A stretch of DNA of 64,000 nt from positions 2,480,001 through 2,544,000 of the forward strand of contig NW_027043829.1 of the NCBI RefSeq assembly GCF_037102585.1, written 5' to 3'. Positions 53,364 to 64,000 of the stretch are shown here, piece after piece. Below the pieces are notes generated by a model. That model was given only the letters and a program-made list of their open reading frames with translations. It searched no databases and had not been told where the DNA came from. This DNA comes from Saccharomycopsis crataegensis (taxonomy: Eukaryota; Ascomycota; Saccharomycetes; Ascoideales; Saccharomycopsidaceae). The position numbers and the translations under genes are program-made. The stretch's first letter is position 1, and each line of letters begins with the position of its first letter.

Positions 53364-54569
53364 TTATTGAATCAATTCAATATCAGAATCATCAGTGTAT
53401 TTAACTTGAGCAATACCAACCTTTTTGTCATCCAAATCGTAGCTGACATAAGCAGATCTCAAGAAACCGTCACCCAAGATGTAGTAATTAGATGGGTTTG
53501 GAACAAGGCCAATGAGACATTGGTTCAAGAAAGGTCTGGAAGCCTTACCATTGAAGTGGTACAACAAATCCTTGAATGGAACGGTGATGGTCTTGTCACC
53601 GAAAGTGAACTCGACTGGCTCACCCTTAGTACTACAAGAAGTGAAGTACATGTCAACGTAAGGAATCTTGTGACCGTATTTTTTACCGAAAGTGGTGGCG
53701 ATTTCGCCTGGAGCGTAGATCAAGGTGGTACCGGAATCGAGTAAAGCTGGATAGGTGGTGCCGTTAGTGAAAGTTTCAGAAGAAGTAGCAACGGTGTCCA
53801 AGTCAACAAAGAAAGCGACTGGGGAATCGGTTGTTTCACCTTCATCGTCGATGTTGACCAAGTCCAAATATTTCAAATCACCGTCGAATTTAGCCTTATC
53901 GACAGCCCCGAATAAGATGGATCCAGAATCCGCTTGAAGGGAGTTCAAGTACAAAGAGTAAGCATTCTTTTCAATGATCCCTTGAGCTTTTAATTGAGCT
54001 GGGAAATTTGCATATTCGAAACTAGAACCGTTGATGGCGACTGGGGCTTCATTACCTTCGAACCCAACCCCCAACAAACCGGTGCCGACAGTTTGGTTAG
54101 TGGCGTAACCGAATTGCATGTCCTTGACAGTGGCACCACAAACAGTGACATCTTCAGTTGCCCAGTCGCCGAAGGCTTTGGATCCATCACCGTAACCGAT
54201 CATGAAGCCATTAGAAACTTTCTTGTATGAAGTGGATTTGGAAGCATCATAAGTACCTCCGGTAGATTTGGTGCCAACAGCAGGAACCCACAAGTCGGAA
54301 GAGCCAGTATCGACATCAACATGGATGGTTTGACCTGGAGTACCCATTTGGATCTCGGCAATGTATTTCGAATATTCATTTTGTAAATTAAGATTCACCG
54401 CACTGTAAACTGACTTTCTTTGACCAGTGCTTTGGGCATCTGATGGAAGTCTTTGAACATTAAAATCGATTTTCAAGGATTTAGCATCACGCTTGTCAAC
54501 AGGAGCAGCGGAGGCAATTGAAGATAAAGATGTAAGAACAGATAAGAGGATGGTGCTGGATAATTGCAT
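53364..54569 (-). CDS. Secreted aspartic protease (candidapepsin/yapsin-like)
   Basis: A 401-residue pepsin-family protease. The signal peptide is MQLSSTILLSVLTSLSSIASA, followed by a short propeptide with a Lys-Arg site at 26-27 and a basic QRK at 50-52. The two catalytic aspartates are Asp87 (VDTGSSDLW, 86-93) and Asp278 (LLDSGTTLIYAP). The flap region GYGDGSKAFGDW and C-terminal ILGDGFLRSAYVSYDLDDKKVGIAQ are typical. It has no obvious GPI-anchor tail, unlike yapsins, so it is probably released into the medium like Candida Sap proteins. The propeptide is short and the mature domain lacks the vacuolar Pep4 markers. Two cysteine pairs are plausible. Confidence 0.93.
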   Translation of the reverse strand: MQLSSTILLSVLTSLSSIASAAPVDKRDAKSLKIDFNVQRLPSDAQSTGQRKSVYSAVNLNLQNEYSKYIAEIQMGTPGQTIHVDVDTGSSDLWVPAVGTKSTGGTYDASKSTSYKKVSNGFMIGYGDGSKAFGDWATEDVTVCGATVKDMQFGYATNQTVGTGLLGVGFEGNEAPVAINGSSFEYANFPAQLKAQGIIEKNAYSLYLNSLQADSGSILFGAVDKAKFDGDLKYLDLVNIDDEGETTDSPVAFFVDLDTVATSSETFTNGTTYPALLDSGTTLIYAPGEIATTFGKKYGHKIPYVDMYFTSCSTKGEPVEFTFGDKTITVPFKDLLYHFNGKASRPFLNQCLIGLVPNPSNYYILGDGFLRSAYVSYDLDDKKVGIAQVKYTDDSDIELIQ

Positions 54570-55356
54570 TATTTATGTATTTCTTTTTTTTGGAGAATGG
54601 AATGTGAATAAATAAAAGTTGATGATGAAAAAGAAAATTAAATTATAAGCCGATATCAAAACATGGTCGGGAATCTCCTATATTTATATAATTTATGGAT
54701 ACTTTAGAGTAGAGCACTTCTGATGTGCGCTCTTACTAAATTATTTTTTTAAATTTAGAACTAATGCCATTCATGCTTTCCCTCTAGTGCCTCATGTTGG
54801 CAGGATTCATGCATGCACCGCACCTCAAAGAGATGAAAAAAAAATTATAATAAAGTGAATTTTGATGAAAATCTGCATCTATTTATCATGAGATTTAAGA
54901 AGGAGCCTAGTGAAATCAATTCCAAGAAGTATTTTGGATATTTTTTTTGCCAATAATATGTTTTTTTTTTTCCAATACTGACTCTATCTTGAATGGATTT
55001 GCATGCGCAAGGCAAAAAAAGTTCTGCCCCTGCCTATTCTTATTCAAGAATGCCGAAAAAAAAAACAATAGTTGGAAATGTAACTTTTCTTACGAATTTC
55101 TAGGCAGTCAAACACACGGATCAGATAATAAAATTATATTGGAAGCATCCTCTAAACCATGAGGATGGAACGAGATATGTATAGCATAGCTAGGAAGTAA
55201 TATCACTAATCAAAAAATTGCAGACAAAATATCTGGAAATAAACAAAAAAAAAATGAATTTAAAATAGGCAAGAAAACAATATAAACACACAACAATATT
55301 TATCTGAATAAGAATTTTTTATATAATATAGTGAAAAGACTTATTCTTCTGGGGAA
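54570..55356. other. Intergenic region, no gene seen
   Basis: Promoter side of the protease gene and the 3' side of the small gene at 55357. AT-rich, with poly-T at about 54961-54971 and poly-A at about 55053-55062. Confidence 0.6.
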
Positions 55357-55797
55357 TCACGAAATAATGTTCTTGCAATGCTGGAATTTCCAAATATTCC
55401 TAACTTTTTGCCTATAATGCATTGGATTTTTATTGCCTTGGAAAAGAAACATTTCTGCAGGAGTGAGGAGGGAAGTACCTTTGATTGTCACCATTTCTGA
55501 ATCATCGTCATCCTCTTCTACTTGATCATCTCCTTCCTGGTTGTCCTTGACAATTTGAGATCCGGTTTGTGTTTCAATGAACATTCCCTCTTTGGGAGAT
55601 GGTTGTAATTGGAAGAAGTTTTTCGCCATCATTTGATTGGAAAATTTATATTTTTCATATCGGTTGCCTTTTAACTTCTTGGAAGTTTCGAAGATTGGTG
55701 GTAAGTTATGAATAGAGTGCGTTTTTTTAGGGCTCGGGTACTTTATGGAGATGCCAATTGGTATGTTAAACATATTCCTAATACCAGCCGCGATCAT
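55357..55797 (-). CDS. Small hypothetical protein, possibly mitochondrial
   Basis: A 146-residue frame starting with ATG at 55797. The N-terminus (MIAAGIRNMFNIPIGISIKYPSPKK) is basic and free of acidic residues for over 30 positions, compatible with a mitochondrial targeting sequence. A middle acidic run follows (about 90-100, EEDDDDSE), then a conserved-looking C-terminal motif TIKGTSLLTPAEMFLFQG. I cannot assign a family. The fungal PET20/SUE1 group was considered because of its short, mitochondrial, low-complexity proteins, but no clear signature is seen. Sequence complexity and lack of repeats favour a real gene. Confidence 0.5.
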   Translation of the reverse strand: MIAAGIRNMFNIPIGISIKYPSPKKTHSIHNLPPIFETSKKLKGNRYEKYKFSNQMMAKNFFQLQPSPKEGMFIETQTGSQIVKDNQEGDDQVEEDDDDSEMVTIKGTSLLTPAEMFLFQGNKNPMHYRQKVRNIWKFQHCKNIIS

Positions 55798-56313
55798 TAT
55801 GAATTCTTTTTTTTTTTTTTGTTCTACAAATACTACAACCTTGCTCTCTTATTTAGAACTTCGTGCCATTTTCTTCCCCATTTATATGCGTTCAATCAGT
55901 TCAGAATATTTGACATGTCAAGTTTTACGAAATTTTAAGGATCAAAGCGCACACTAAAATTATTCATATTTTTTTTTTTCATGCCGTACTGGATAAAGTT
56001 ACTTCTCATCAACGTTTTTCTTTATCTGATTTTTATGGGTTATTCTTCTTCCCAGATGTATGCCATTAGTTTAAATTTTCTTACATCAGAAATTATGACT
56101 TATAATTTTCGAAATATCATCAAATTTAAGGCGGTCGGTATTAGCTGCAAATACATGAATTTAAAACCATTTGATCTTCAGCTTCAAGCACAACTAAATA
56201 CATATCACAATAATAAAACCAGCATATCAACCATTAACAGAAAAAAGAAAACAGATACGAGTAAACAAACTTTTGGTCAGAAAACAGTCCGCAGTAATGC
56301 AGAAGCGATCCCC
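55798..56313. other. Intergenic region between the small gene and ZTA1
   Basis: Poly-T runs at about 55806-55820 and 55969-55979. A long top-strand frame (55981-56859) begins here but is mainly the antisense of ZTA1, so it is not called. Confidence 0.6.
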
Positions 56314-57309
56314 TTATTGAGGAATTTTCAACGACAATTTACCAGCAGTAGCACGACTTTCCAACAACTTTGCAGCCTCAGGATATTCTTCCAATGGGAA
56401 AGTCTTGAAAATATTGAACTCCAATTGACCAGAAATATAAAATTCGTACAATTGATCCATATAGTGCTTGAATTCTCCTGGTTCACTAAAGTTATGATAC
56501 AATGTTGGTCTGCAGATAGAGACATTCCTTGGCAAAGTATTGATTTCAAATGCTGGGATTTTACCAGTGGCATTACCATAACTGACAAACTTACCATTGG
56601 TACGCAAGCACTTCAAAGTGATTTGGAAAGTGTCTTTACCAATAGAATCAAAGGCACCATGGACACCTTTACCTCCGGTGATTTTCAACACTTGTTCAAC
56701 AATATCGGTGGCTTTGGAATTGATGGTATATTCGGCCCCCAATTTTTGAACAAGAGCCAATTTCTCATCTGTGGATGCCAAGGCAATGGCATGAGCTCCT
56801 TTCAATTTACACAATTGACACAAGATCTGGCCAACCCCACCAGCAGCAGCGTAAATTAGAACGTAATCGCCCTTCCGGATAGGATAGGCGAGTTCGGAGA
56901 AAGTAATGGCTGTCAACCCTTGGACCAAGATACTGCCCATGACTTGCAATGCTTCATCATTGATATCCTTTGGTAATTTGTAGATGTTACCGGTGGCCTT
57001 GATCTTTTGGTATTGTGAGAAAGTTCCGCTGGAAATGTACGTCACTTTATCGCCAACTTTGAAGTTACCAACCTTGGCACCAATGGCAACCACCTCTCCT
57101 GAAGCTTCACGACCAAGAACATATGGCTTTTGAGATGGGTAAATACCAGTGCGGAAGTATGATTCAATGTAATTGACCCCGGCGTAGTGGTTTTTAATAA
57201 GGATTTCGTCATCAGCGTAGGCTGGCACTGGGAAATCGGCGTATTTTAACACCTCTGGGCCGCCAATCTCTTCAAATAATATAACTTTTTGGGTTTTTGG
57301 GATAGACAT
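56314..57309 (-). CDS. ZTA1: NADPH-dependent quinone oxidoreductase (zeta-crystallin-like)
   Basis: A 331-residue medium-chain dehydrogenase/reductase of the zinc-free quinone oxidoreductase group (S. cerevisiae Zta1, 334 residues), reducing quinones and related enones with NADPH. Features are an N-terminal GroES-like half (VILFEEIGGPEVLKY, GVNYIESYFRTGIYP, LGREASGEVVAIG) and a Rossmann half with VLIYAAAGGVGQILCQLCK (motif AAAGGVGQ), IALASTDEKLALVQKLGAEYTI and GVHGAFDSIGKDTF. The zinc-binding cysteines of alcohol dehydrogenases are absent. The C-terminus ATAGKLSLKIPQ fits the family. Confidence 0.94.
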   Translation of the reverse strand: MSIPKTQKVILFEEIGGPEVLKYADFPVPAYADDEILIKNHYAGVNYIESYFRTGIYPSQKPYVLGREASGEVVAIGAKVGNFKVGDKVTYISSGTFSQYQKIKATGNIYKLPKDINDEALQVMGSILVQGLTAITFSELAYPIRKGDYVLIYAAAGGVGQILCQLCKLKGAHAIALASTDEKLALVQKLGAEYTINSKATDIVEQVLKITGGKGVHGAFDSIGKDTFQITLKCLRTNGKFVSYGNATGKIPAFEINTLPRNVSICRPTLYHNFSEPGEFKHYMDQLYEFYISGQLEFNIFKTFPLEEYPEAAKLLESRATAGKLSLKIPQ

Positions 57310-57670
57310 GGTTTATGAAAGTAGCAATTCAATTGATAGGGTCAAAGAAAGAGAGGAGAAGAAGAAGATAAGATATATGTATATGTGGAATCCTCCGCAA
57401 TTGAAATAGATTTAGAAAAGTTGCAGCTGACTAATTGCTCTCCTCTTAAGGTTGCCCCATGTGATAAGTGCCTTACGCGGTCTACCATCACCTCTATGCG
57501 CATGGGGCTTCACTATGTCATTACGTTAATCATAAAATAAAGCAAAGTCCTTTCCATAATCATGATAAATATATAAATAATAATAATAAAAAAAGAAAAA
57601 AAAAATCCCATAATATATGCCTGTATCAGGCTCACTCATAAATACGCTAATGTATGTCAACGTTATTGTG
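57310..57670. other. Intergenic region between ZTA1 and LEU3
   Basis: Holds the ZTA1 promoter and the LEU3 3' end. A poly-A/AAT-rich stretch lies at about 57575-57605. No gene seen. Confidence 0.6.
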
Positions 57671-57762
57671 TTAATTGTTTTTCTGGTTATTGGTGTTGTC
57701 ATTATTGTAATTGTTATTATTGTAATTGTTATTATTATTGAGTCCGCTCTCGTGTTTGGTAC

Positions 57763-57808
<46 letters not shown>

Positions 57809-60800
57809 GTTATAATTGAATTGAAATAATGATGCATGATCACCATAATTATCATGAAACCCAAAGTCATTCATCACTGAGGAAACATCCTTCAACATCA
57901 CGTTCAAATCATTATCCCACATCGCATCTATGTTCAATTCCTTGTCAATGATGTTTGTACTATTATTGAGAAGATTCCAAGAATTGCTGGTAGTTGTTCC
58001 TGGAGAGTTGATATTGCTTCTTGCTTGAACTGGGGTTGTACTATTAGTGTTCCCGAAATTTCCCAAGACTGTAGAACCATTTTCATAGTTATTATAATTA
58101 AATGTTTCAGGGTTTGGGTGTTGTGGCTGTAAATTTGACATCTGAGGTTGGACATTCGGTGACATCCGTGGGTGCTCACTTTTAATATTAGGAATTTGGT
58201 AAAGTTGGGAATTCATAGAGTTCATATCCGAGTTTGTAACAATATTGTCAAGCATTATTCCCGTACCCATAGGACTGCTATTTCCATTGTGAATATTCTT
58301 AGAAATCTGAGGTTTAATGGCCTTCTTTGGCTTCTTTGGTTTCCTATTCGTTTCTCCCGAGATTTTTCTTGCCCTTTTCTCTTGTTGATCGTGGTGTATT
58401 ATTGAATTTATCGAATTAGGTTGGACTCGGAAGGATGATGGTGGGGGCGAGATGAATCTCTTCTGATTTATATCTGCAGGCGACGAATTGCTCGATCCTT
58501 CATTATGATGAATTGGCGTCGGATCCAAAGGAATGGTTTTAATAATTTTTCTAACGGAATTCTCTGGTCTCAAGGTGACTTCTTCCAACGTATGATGAGA
58601 TATCTTGGACCCATTACTTTGGTTCTCATTGCCATGATGTTGGCCACTAGTATTGGTAGAATCATTCAATATGGTCGCCTCATCAGAAGGAGTGGACCCA
58701 ATGTCTTTAATTTTCTCATCTAATGATGAAGAATTATCAGAATCGGGATAGTCACTGTCAAATTCCTCGTCATTGAGCTTCCTATCAGCTGGCGATGGTC
58801 TCCTGGAAGTGATGGCGGTCCCATCATTACTTAAAGTGGTTTTATGATCATAATCCTTGATGTCATCAACCCCTTCCACATCGGAGTTGATATCCTCGTC
58901 ATCCTCTTTTTTGATCATAAATCTCATCATCCCACTCTTCTCACGCAAAATTAATAAACAATCGAAAAATACACTCGCTGCCATTCGACTGGTGATACTA
59001 ACTTGAAATTTCAATGATTTTTTAAGATACAACGTATCGAACAATTGCCATAGACTCTGCATGATCCCTGAAAATCTGAAGGCGATGTCGTGTTTCATAA
59101 CTGAACTTCTTAGAGTCAAATAAATTGCTAATTGATACATATTTTTACCCTTTTGGAAGTCAATGATCTGCTTCAATGGGGAAAAAGAAATCTTGGTTAT
59201 CATGAAGGCCGCTTGCCAAATAGAGATGACGTAGACCCCTGGCAAATACTTCATAAATCTTTTGTCAGCATTCTGCGATAATTGGCAATGATTAATCACT
59301 GCCACACAAGCATCAAACAATTTAATCAACCCGAATTTCAGGGAAAGTGATAATCGATCATCATCAGCATCTTCTCCTGGTATACCGTTTTTTTTCCTTT
59401 TAGTTGTTTCATCGTCTTCATCGCTGCTATTATCATAAAAATCATGACGGTCGTTTCTGTCATCTTTCAAATCGAAAAAATAATAAGTGTACAAATGAAC
59501 CCGGGCATTCAAAAATGCTAATTTTCTATAATTGTCCATTGAATCATAGTCAAATCTCATTTCCATTTTATCCAATCTTTGGCTTAAGATATTAATCAAA
59601 GGTATTCTTTCATTAGAGCTAAACCGACTACGGTGAACTGTTCCACTCAAAGTATTGACAATTTGGCATTCATAATCTGTGACTTCCATCAATTGTTTGA
59701 CTTCCAACGGGATATTCAATTCATTATTCAATTCAATGAAACTCAACAAATTCCTATCGAAACTGGTGAATGCAGGATACCCAAAAGCTGTCGATATTGT
59801 TTGCGACACAATGTTACAACAAGTCCAGGTTCGTATCTGTTCTGTCAATAACATTAATTGTCTGGTATCATCCGTCTTTGCCGCGTTACTGAAATCCATG
59901 GCGTGTCCTGGACTATGCAAGCCGATTCTGATTGCTTGAAATAAAGCTATACCAATGGTATTCCAAGAAGAGTCAGCACTAAGAGATGACGCCAATGGAG
60001 GCCATATTGTAGAAATCAAAAATGCTTGCACTGAAAACACCGAAGATGCATTGAAAACCGGTTCATCAAACTCTGATGGCGAATATCTGGTGATGGGACT
60101 AATGGTTAAGTCCTCTAACAATTTTCTGACCAACGGAGATAACTCCACGAGTAATGATCTAGATGAGGGATCAGAGTTCCTTCGTAGAGAGGTTAACATG
60201 ATCACCCAGAATAATGCAGGACAAAGGCGGTACAATTTTTCTGGGCCCTTCATTATATCAATCACTGGAAAAATAGGGTGGTAGTTCGTTGCAAATTCTG
60301 TGTATAATTGTTCGATTTGTTCTGATGAAAAAGTGATATTTTGCAAAGTCTTTGGCTCACATTTCAAAATTTCTCTCGATAATTGAACTTTCGGCATGTA
60401 ACTAGATGTGCTCAATGTTGTCTTTTGAAGAAGGTCTTTTGTAGGTTGGTCTGGATTTAGTGGGGAGTTCGTGATTGTACTAGGGGTTTTCTGGTCTGAA
60501 TTAGCAGAATATATCGTCTTATTTTGCTCAAACTCCTCTTCATTATTCAAAGCATTGGCGGTCTTTACCAAGCTATTCAATTTTTCAAGCAATTGGGCGT
60601 TCAACACCGGAGCGTTTGAATCATCACTTTTCAAAGGTTGTAATAATCCGTTTAAAGAGCTCCTTAGATCGTTGAATGATTGTTCTAATTGGGCATTTCT
60701 TGCTCTTTTGTAAGTTCTTTTATAGTCTGCCTTCAAGGTGCAAACCAACCCCCTTGTGGCGCATCGCGTACATGGCATAGGGGCGTTTTCTTGAGCATTG

Positions 60801-60958
60801 CATTTGGATTTCTGTTGACGACACTCCACACAAGCTATTCTTTTCACCCTTCCCTTTAGTTTCTGGTTAATGTGGCCATTATTAGGATATGATGGGTTAT
60901 TATTATTCTGATTTGGATCTTGATTGGGTACAGGCCCCGGCCTCATGTGCGGAACCAT
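57671..60958 (-). CDS. LEU3: Leu3-like zinc-cluster transcription factor
   Basis: A 1095-residue Zn2Cys6 regulator. The zinc cluster is at Cys43, 46, 53, 63, 66 and 73 (ACVECRQQKSKC and CTRCATRGLVC), followed by the Leu3-specific linker DYKRTYKRARN. A fungal transcription-factor middle homology region spans about 210-640 (EQIEQLYTEFATNYHPIFPV; motif NYHPIFPVID). Leu3 activates branched-chain amino-acid genes when alpha-isopropylmalate is present and represses them when it is absent. The C-terminal activation region is Asn-rich, with (AAT)n-encoded poly-Asn near residues 1051-1065 and DVMLKDVSSVMNDFGF-like acidic/hydrophobic sequence. It is longer than S. cerevisiae Leu3 (886) through low-complexity linkers. 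Confidence 0.9.
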
Positions 60959-61615
60959 TGTATTGTTTGGCAGGATGATGATCTTTTGAACTTCAATGGA
61001 GAATTATGGTTCAAGATGATTTAAGTAGTGTTGATGATATGTATTTCTTATTAGTTACTGTTACTACTAATATTCTAGAAAAGAGCCAACCTCCCTAAGA
61101 TAGTTATTATTATTATTATTTATTGTTATCTGATTAATAAAAAATAAAAAATTATCTGAAAAAATTTTTTTTTTTTTTTTTTGCGTTTCTTTTTGAGGAG
61201 AACAGAAAATTTACAGATCTTTGTCACTTTGGTAGCATCGCCATGTCGAACATAGATAGCCACGACAAAAGGAAAATATTACAGGCATTATTTTCGTTTA
61301 ATAAATAAATAAACAAATAAATAAATAAGCAAATAAATAAATGGACAAAAAATGGAAAAGATTTTTTCTTTTCAATAGCAATCAGTGTATGGGGGCACCC
61401 ACGAATTGGTTCAGGTGCCAATTACGTGGGCCAACGTCAAAAAATCAATAAACAAATGGCAATCTATCAGGAAAAGGGCAATAATCAAAGTGGAGATTAA
61501 GGGTCAGGCTATCCCAAAGGGTAAAGCCCAATATGAGAAGAAGAAGTGGAAAAAACGAGGAAGGGTGGGGTGGAAAAAAAGGGTATAGCAATAAAAAAAA
61601 AAAAAAAGCATGAGT
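60959..61615. other. Intergenic region between LEU3 and the permease gene
   Basis: (ATT)n at about 61107-61123, poly-T at 61167-61183 and (AAAT)n at about 61298-61342. No gene seen; the short frames at 61224-61588 lack support. Confidence 0.6.
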
Positions 61616-63400
61616 CTAACACCAGATTCTATACCATCTGTACCAGAAAGGCTTTTGGGCAATAGCCTGTTGCTCTTCAGCAACATTCTGCATCAATAAA
61701 TCAATGTCTTTGTATCTTCTTCCAGTGTCCAAATCAATGTCTTCAAGTTTAATCAATGGTCTGCTGAAAAAGGTCTTGGAAGAGATTCTATAGGTTACCC
61801 ATACCAAGATCATCAATGGGATACTCAAACAATTTTGGAAGAAATCGGAAGCTCTTTCTGACTTGCTGATGGCATAGGAGCCACCCACTTGAAGTGGGAA
61901 GGCAGAAATATAGATTTCACCCACAATCAATAAGAAGCACAATATGCACCCGATTATTGACCCATAAATCCCCAACATGGCCTTGAAACTCAATTCTTTG
62001 TTGACTGAACGGTTTTGCTTCTTCATTGCTAATCTAAATCTAACGTGGGAGAAACAGATCGAACCCCAGGTAAAGAAAGAACTAATGGAACATAAAGAGA
62101 AGAGCCAATCAAACACGGTATCTTGGTCATGGTATGCCACCAAGAACCCGAGTAATCCAAAAATAAAGGAAAGTAAAATACCCACAAGTGGTCTACCTTC
62201 TTTGTCAATATAAGCGCAGAATTCTGGCATTTGACCCGCAGCTCCCAAAGATTGAATAACTCTTGAGGATGCGTACACACATGAGTTAGCAACAGATAAA
62301 ACGGCAACCAAAATCACGGCATTCATAAAGTTGGACACTCTAGTACCAAAACTCCCGGTGTTACTCAAGGCAATGACAAATGGTGAAGCAGTGATATCTT
62401 CAGAACTGTTACCCCCGAGCAATCTGCTGTCGGTGTAAGGAACCAAACAACCAATGACAACGATGGTGGAAATATAGAACAATGCAATTCTCCAGAAGAC
62501 TTGTTTAGTGGCTCTGGAAATAGCGTTGACACTGTGAGATTCGGCAGCGGTCAAAATAACCAATTCAGTACCACCAAAGGAGAAGGCAGCGGAAATGAAG
62601 GTACCACAAATGGATTTGAATACTGGTGTACCAAAACTACCAGGGTCATGCCAATATTTGGCCCCAATGTATCCATGGCTATCAGGTCCCCCACCACAAA
62701 TCAAGACAATCCCGATAATTAAGAAAATGATGATGGCGATCACTTTGATGATGGACAAGATAAATTCAGACTCACCATAAGCACGAACACCGAATAAATT
62801 CAAAACCACCACGGTAAGGAAAAAGATTAACACCCAAACGGCTGGGTTCACACTGCTATTCCAATATTGAATCACTAAACTACAACCAATCAATTCTGAA
62901 GGCAAAGAAATGAGCCATGACAAACAGTAGTTTGAAGAAACAGTAAACCCGATAGCTGGGTCGACAAAACGAGAGACGTGAGTAGCAAAAGACCCGGAAA
63001 CTGGATAACTAACAGATAATTCGGCAGCGGCTTGCATCACACAGAAGATGGCAAACCCAACAATAGAGAACCCAATCAAGGTTGCCCCAGGACCAGAAGC
63101 CAAACTATAGCCTAACCCAATGAAAAGCCCAGAACCCAAAGTACCACCAATGGCCATCATTTGAAGATGACGCTTTTGCAATGTTTGCTTATATGGTTGG
63201 TTGGATAAGATATAGTTTTTGCGCTGCTCGCTGCTTAAAGTGTTTAAGTGATCTTCATCTAAAACCGCTCTTTGTCTCTTGAAGGAATCTTTGAATTTCT
63301 TGAAGCCTGATTTATTGTCGACATTCTCCACAGAATGGGAGTTGCTTGAAGAATAAGCACCGACTTTCAAATCTTGGTCTTTGAATTCTTCCCCAGACAT
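61616..63400 (-). CDS. General amino-acid permease, yeast amino-acid transporter family (GAP1-like)
   Basis: A 594-residue transporter of the fungal YAT/APC family with 12 predicted spans, taking up amino acids with protons at the plasma membrane. The first span carries the family substrate motif IGGTLGSGLFIGLGYSLASGPGATL (core GGTLGSGLFIG). Other hallmarks are AAAELSVSYPVSGSF, SFGGTELVILTAAES, and the cytosolic C-terminal end PFWYRWYRIWC, whose final cysteine is a palmitoylation site in this family. The N-terminal roughly 85 residues hold several lysines (KKFKDSFKRQR) suited to ubiquitin-dependent sorting. The closest S. cerevisiae members are Gap1, Hip1 and Agp1; specificity cannot be read. 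A GATAAG motif 24 bp upstream fits nitrogen control. Confidence 0.93.
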   Translation of the reverse strand: MSGEEFKDQDLKVGAYSSSNSHSVENVDNKSGFKKFKDSFKRQRAVLDEDHLNTLSSEQRKNYILSNQPYKQTLQKRHLQMMAIGGTLGSGLFIGLGYSLASGPGATLIGFSIVGFAIFCVMQAAAELSVSYPVSGSFATHVSRFVDPAIGFTVSSNYCLSWLISLPSELIGCSLVIQYWNSSVNPAVWVLIFFLTVVVLNLFGVRAYGESEFILSIIKVIAIIIFLIIGIVLICGGGPDSHGYIGAKYWHDPGSFGTPVFKSICGTFISAAFSFGGTELVILTAAESHSVNAISRATKQVFWRIALFYISTIVVIGCLVPYTDSRLLGGNSSEDITASPFVIALSNTGSFGTRVSNFMNAVILVAVLSVANSCVYASSRVIQSLGAAGQMPEFCAYIDKEGRPLVGILLSFIFGLLGFLVAYHDQDTVFDWLFSLCSISSFFTWGSICFSHVRFRLAMKKQNRSVNKELSFKAMLGIYGSIIGCILCFLLIVGEIYISAFPLQVGGSYAISKSERASDFFQNCLSIPLMILVWVTYRISSKTFFSRPLIKLEDIDLDTGRRYKDIDLLMQNVAEEQQAIAQKPFWYRWYRIWC

Positions 63401-64000
63401 AGTTGTTGTTGTGTCAATAGAAAGATAAGTGAAGAGGTGGCAGAAAGGTGTGTTATCTTTGAAAATTACGAGAAAACCATAGATAGATAGATATATTTAT
63501 ATATATATACAGGGGGGGAAAAAAAAGAGAAAAAAAAGAAAGAGAAAAAAAATAGGTGGATTTGTATTTAAGGTTCAAATGCAGGTGCGGCTACGGTGCT
63601 TTCTACCAATGTTGTCCATGCACCGCACACCACACAATTTTTCGTGTTGGCTGGACGGTGTGACCATAGTAGTTGTGGCCACACAAATGAATGTGAGACT
63701 GGCAGACGTGGTGTCTATCGTTCGTACGATATAAGACATAGCAGTGTGAAGATCTTGCCTATCTTCCAATGAAGAAAAAACAGCAGAAAAAAAAGCAAGA
63801 AGAATAGAAAAGAAAGAGAGGGTGCACGCAACGGTGCATTAGGCCGCCTATCAAAAACAACAGATTGTATATATACATATATACACAATAGTATATATAC
63901 TCTGGGTTGCTGGATGTCTCCAACAAGATTGATTGCCCTCCCAATTTCTTTCGCCCTGAGGGGGTTGGCTACTGGCGGATGTGTTCAGATATGATTTTAC
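63401..64000. other. Permease upstream region
   Basis: No gene seen to the window edge. A purine-rich tract lies at about 63511-63551 and an (AT)-rich run near 63868-63900. Confidence 0.55.
63424..63429 (+). promoter_or_regulatory. GATAAG motif upstream of the amino-acid permease
   Basis: A GATA-factor consensus just upstream of the permease start codon, with a second GATAA core on the bottom strand at about 63452-63456. Known: Gap1-type permease genes are under Gln3/Gat1 control. It lies closer to the ATG than usual, so use is uncertain. Confidence 0.35.

Noticed and set aside
55981-56859. 292-codon top-strand frame with a hydrophobic start
   Set aside because: More than half is antisense to ZTA1 and the rest is AT-rich intergenic sequence. 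The signal-like start is probably chance.

Overview
The window is nuclear DNA of a budding yeast (Saccharomycotina). It holds about 27 protein-coding genes, nearly all with clear yeast orthologues, separated by short AT-rich intergenic regions full of homopolymers and 2- to 9-bp tandem repeats. Five genes carry one short spliceosomal intron with a TACTAAC-type branch site. No rRNA, tRNA, CRISPR, transposon, retroelement or viral gene was found. CTG codons fall in hydrophobic cores, as in the VRL1-like gene, so CTG very probably still means leucine. The species cannot be fixed from this; the frequent GTGAGT 5' splice sites differ from the S. cerevisiae GTATGT norm.

Left part (1-18.3 kb): a PHM7/RSN1-type TMEM63-family channel, a manganese ureohydrolase (agmatinase/guanidinobutyrase type), a spliced RCR1/2-like membrane adaptor, a spliced POC4-like proteasome chaperone, dihydrofolate reductase, ureidoglycolate lyase (DAL3), an RNase III-family protein whose active site looks destroyed, COX18, a spliced U1A-like (MUD1) gene, SPT4 and an MTP18-family mitochondrial protein.

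Middle (19-37 kb): a very large PPS1-type dual-specificity phosphatase, a kinase-only 6-phosphofructo-2-kinase-like gene, FUR1, spliced LSM7, ALF1, an unrecognised secreted protein, ATP2, SGT2 and spliced SSS1.

Right part (37.6-64 kb): VPS30/ATG6, two tandem xylose-reductase genes, DDC1, a cytosolic aldehyde dehydrogenase, a VRL1-like VPS9/ankyrin protein, a secreted aspartic protease, a small unknown gene, ZTA1, LEU3 and a general amino-acid permease. Between the two xylose-reductase genes lie decayed fragments of DDC1 and VPS30. The locus is therefore a tandem duplication of a (VPS30 3' part)-(xylose reductase)-(DDC1 3' part) unit. The left xylose-reductase copy has lost its ancestral ATG, yet shares a 318-bp identical tract with the right copy.

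There is no operon-like logic. Nitrogen-use genes recur (ureohydrolase, DAL3, amino-acid permease, LEU3), and DAL3 and the permease have GATAAG motifs upstream, but they are not clustered. The observations most worth following are the catalytically degenerate RNase III protein with two dsRNA-binding domains, the xylose-reductase duplication with its start-codon loss, and the secreted orphan.
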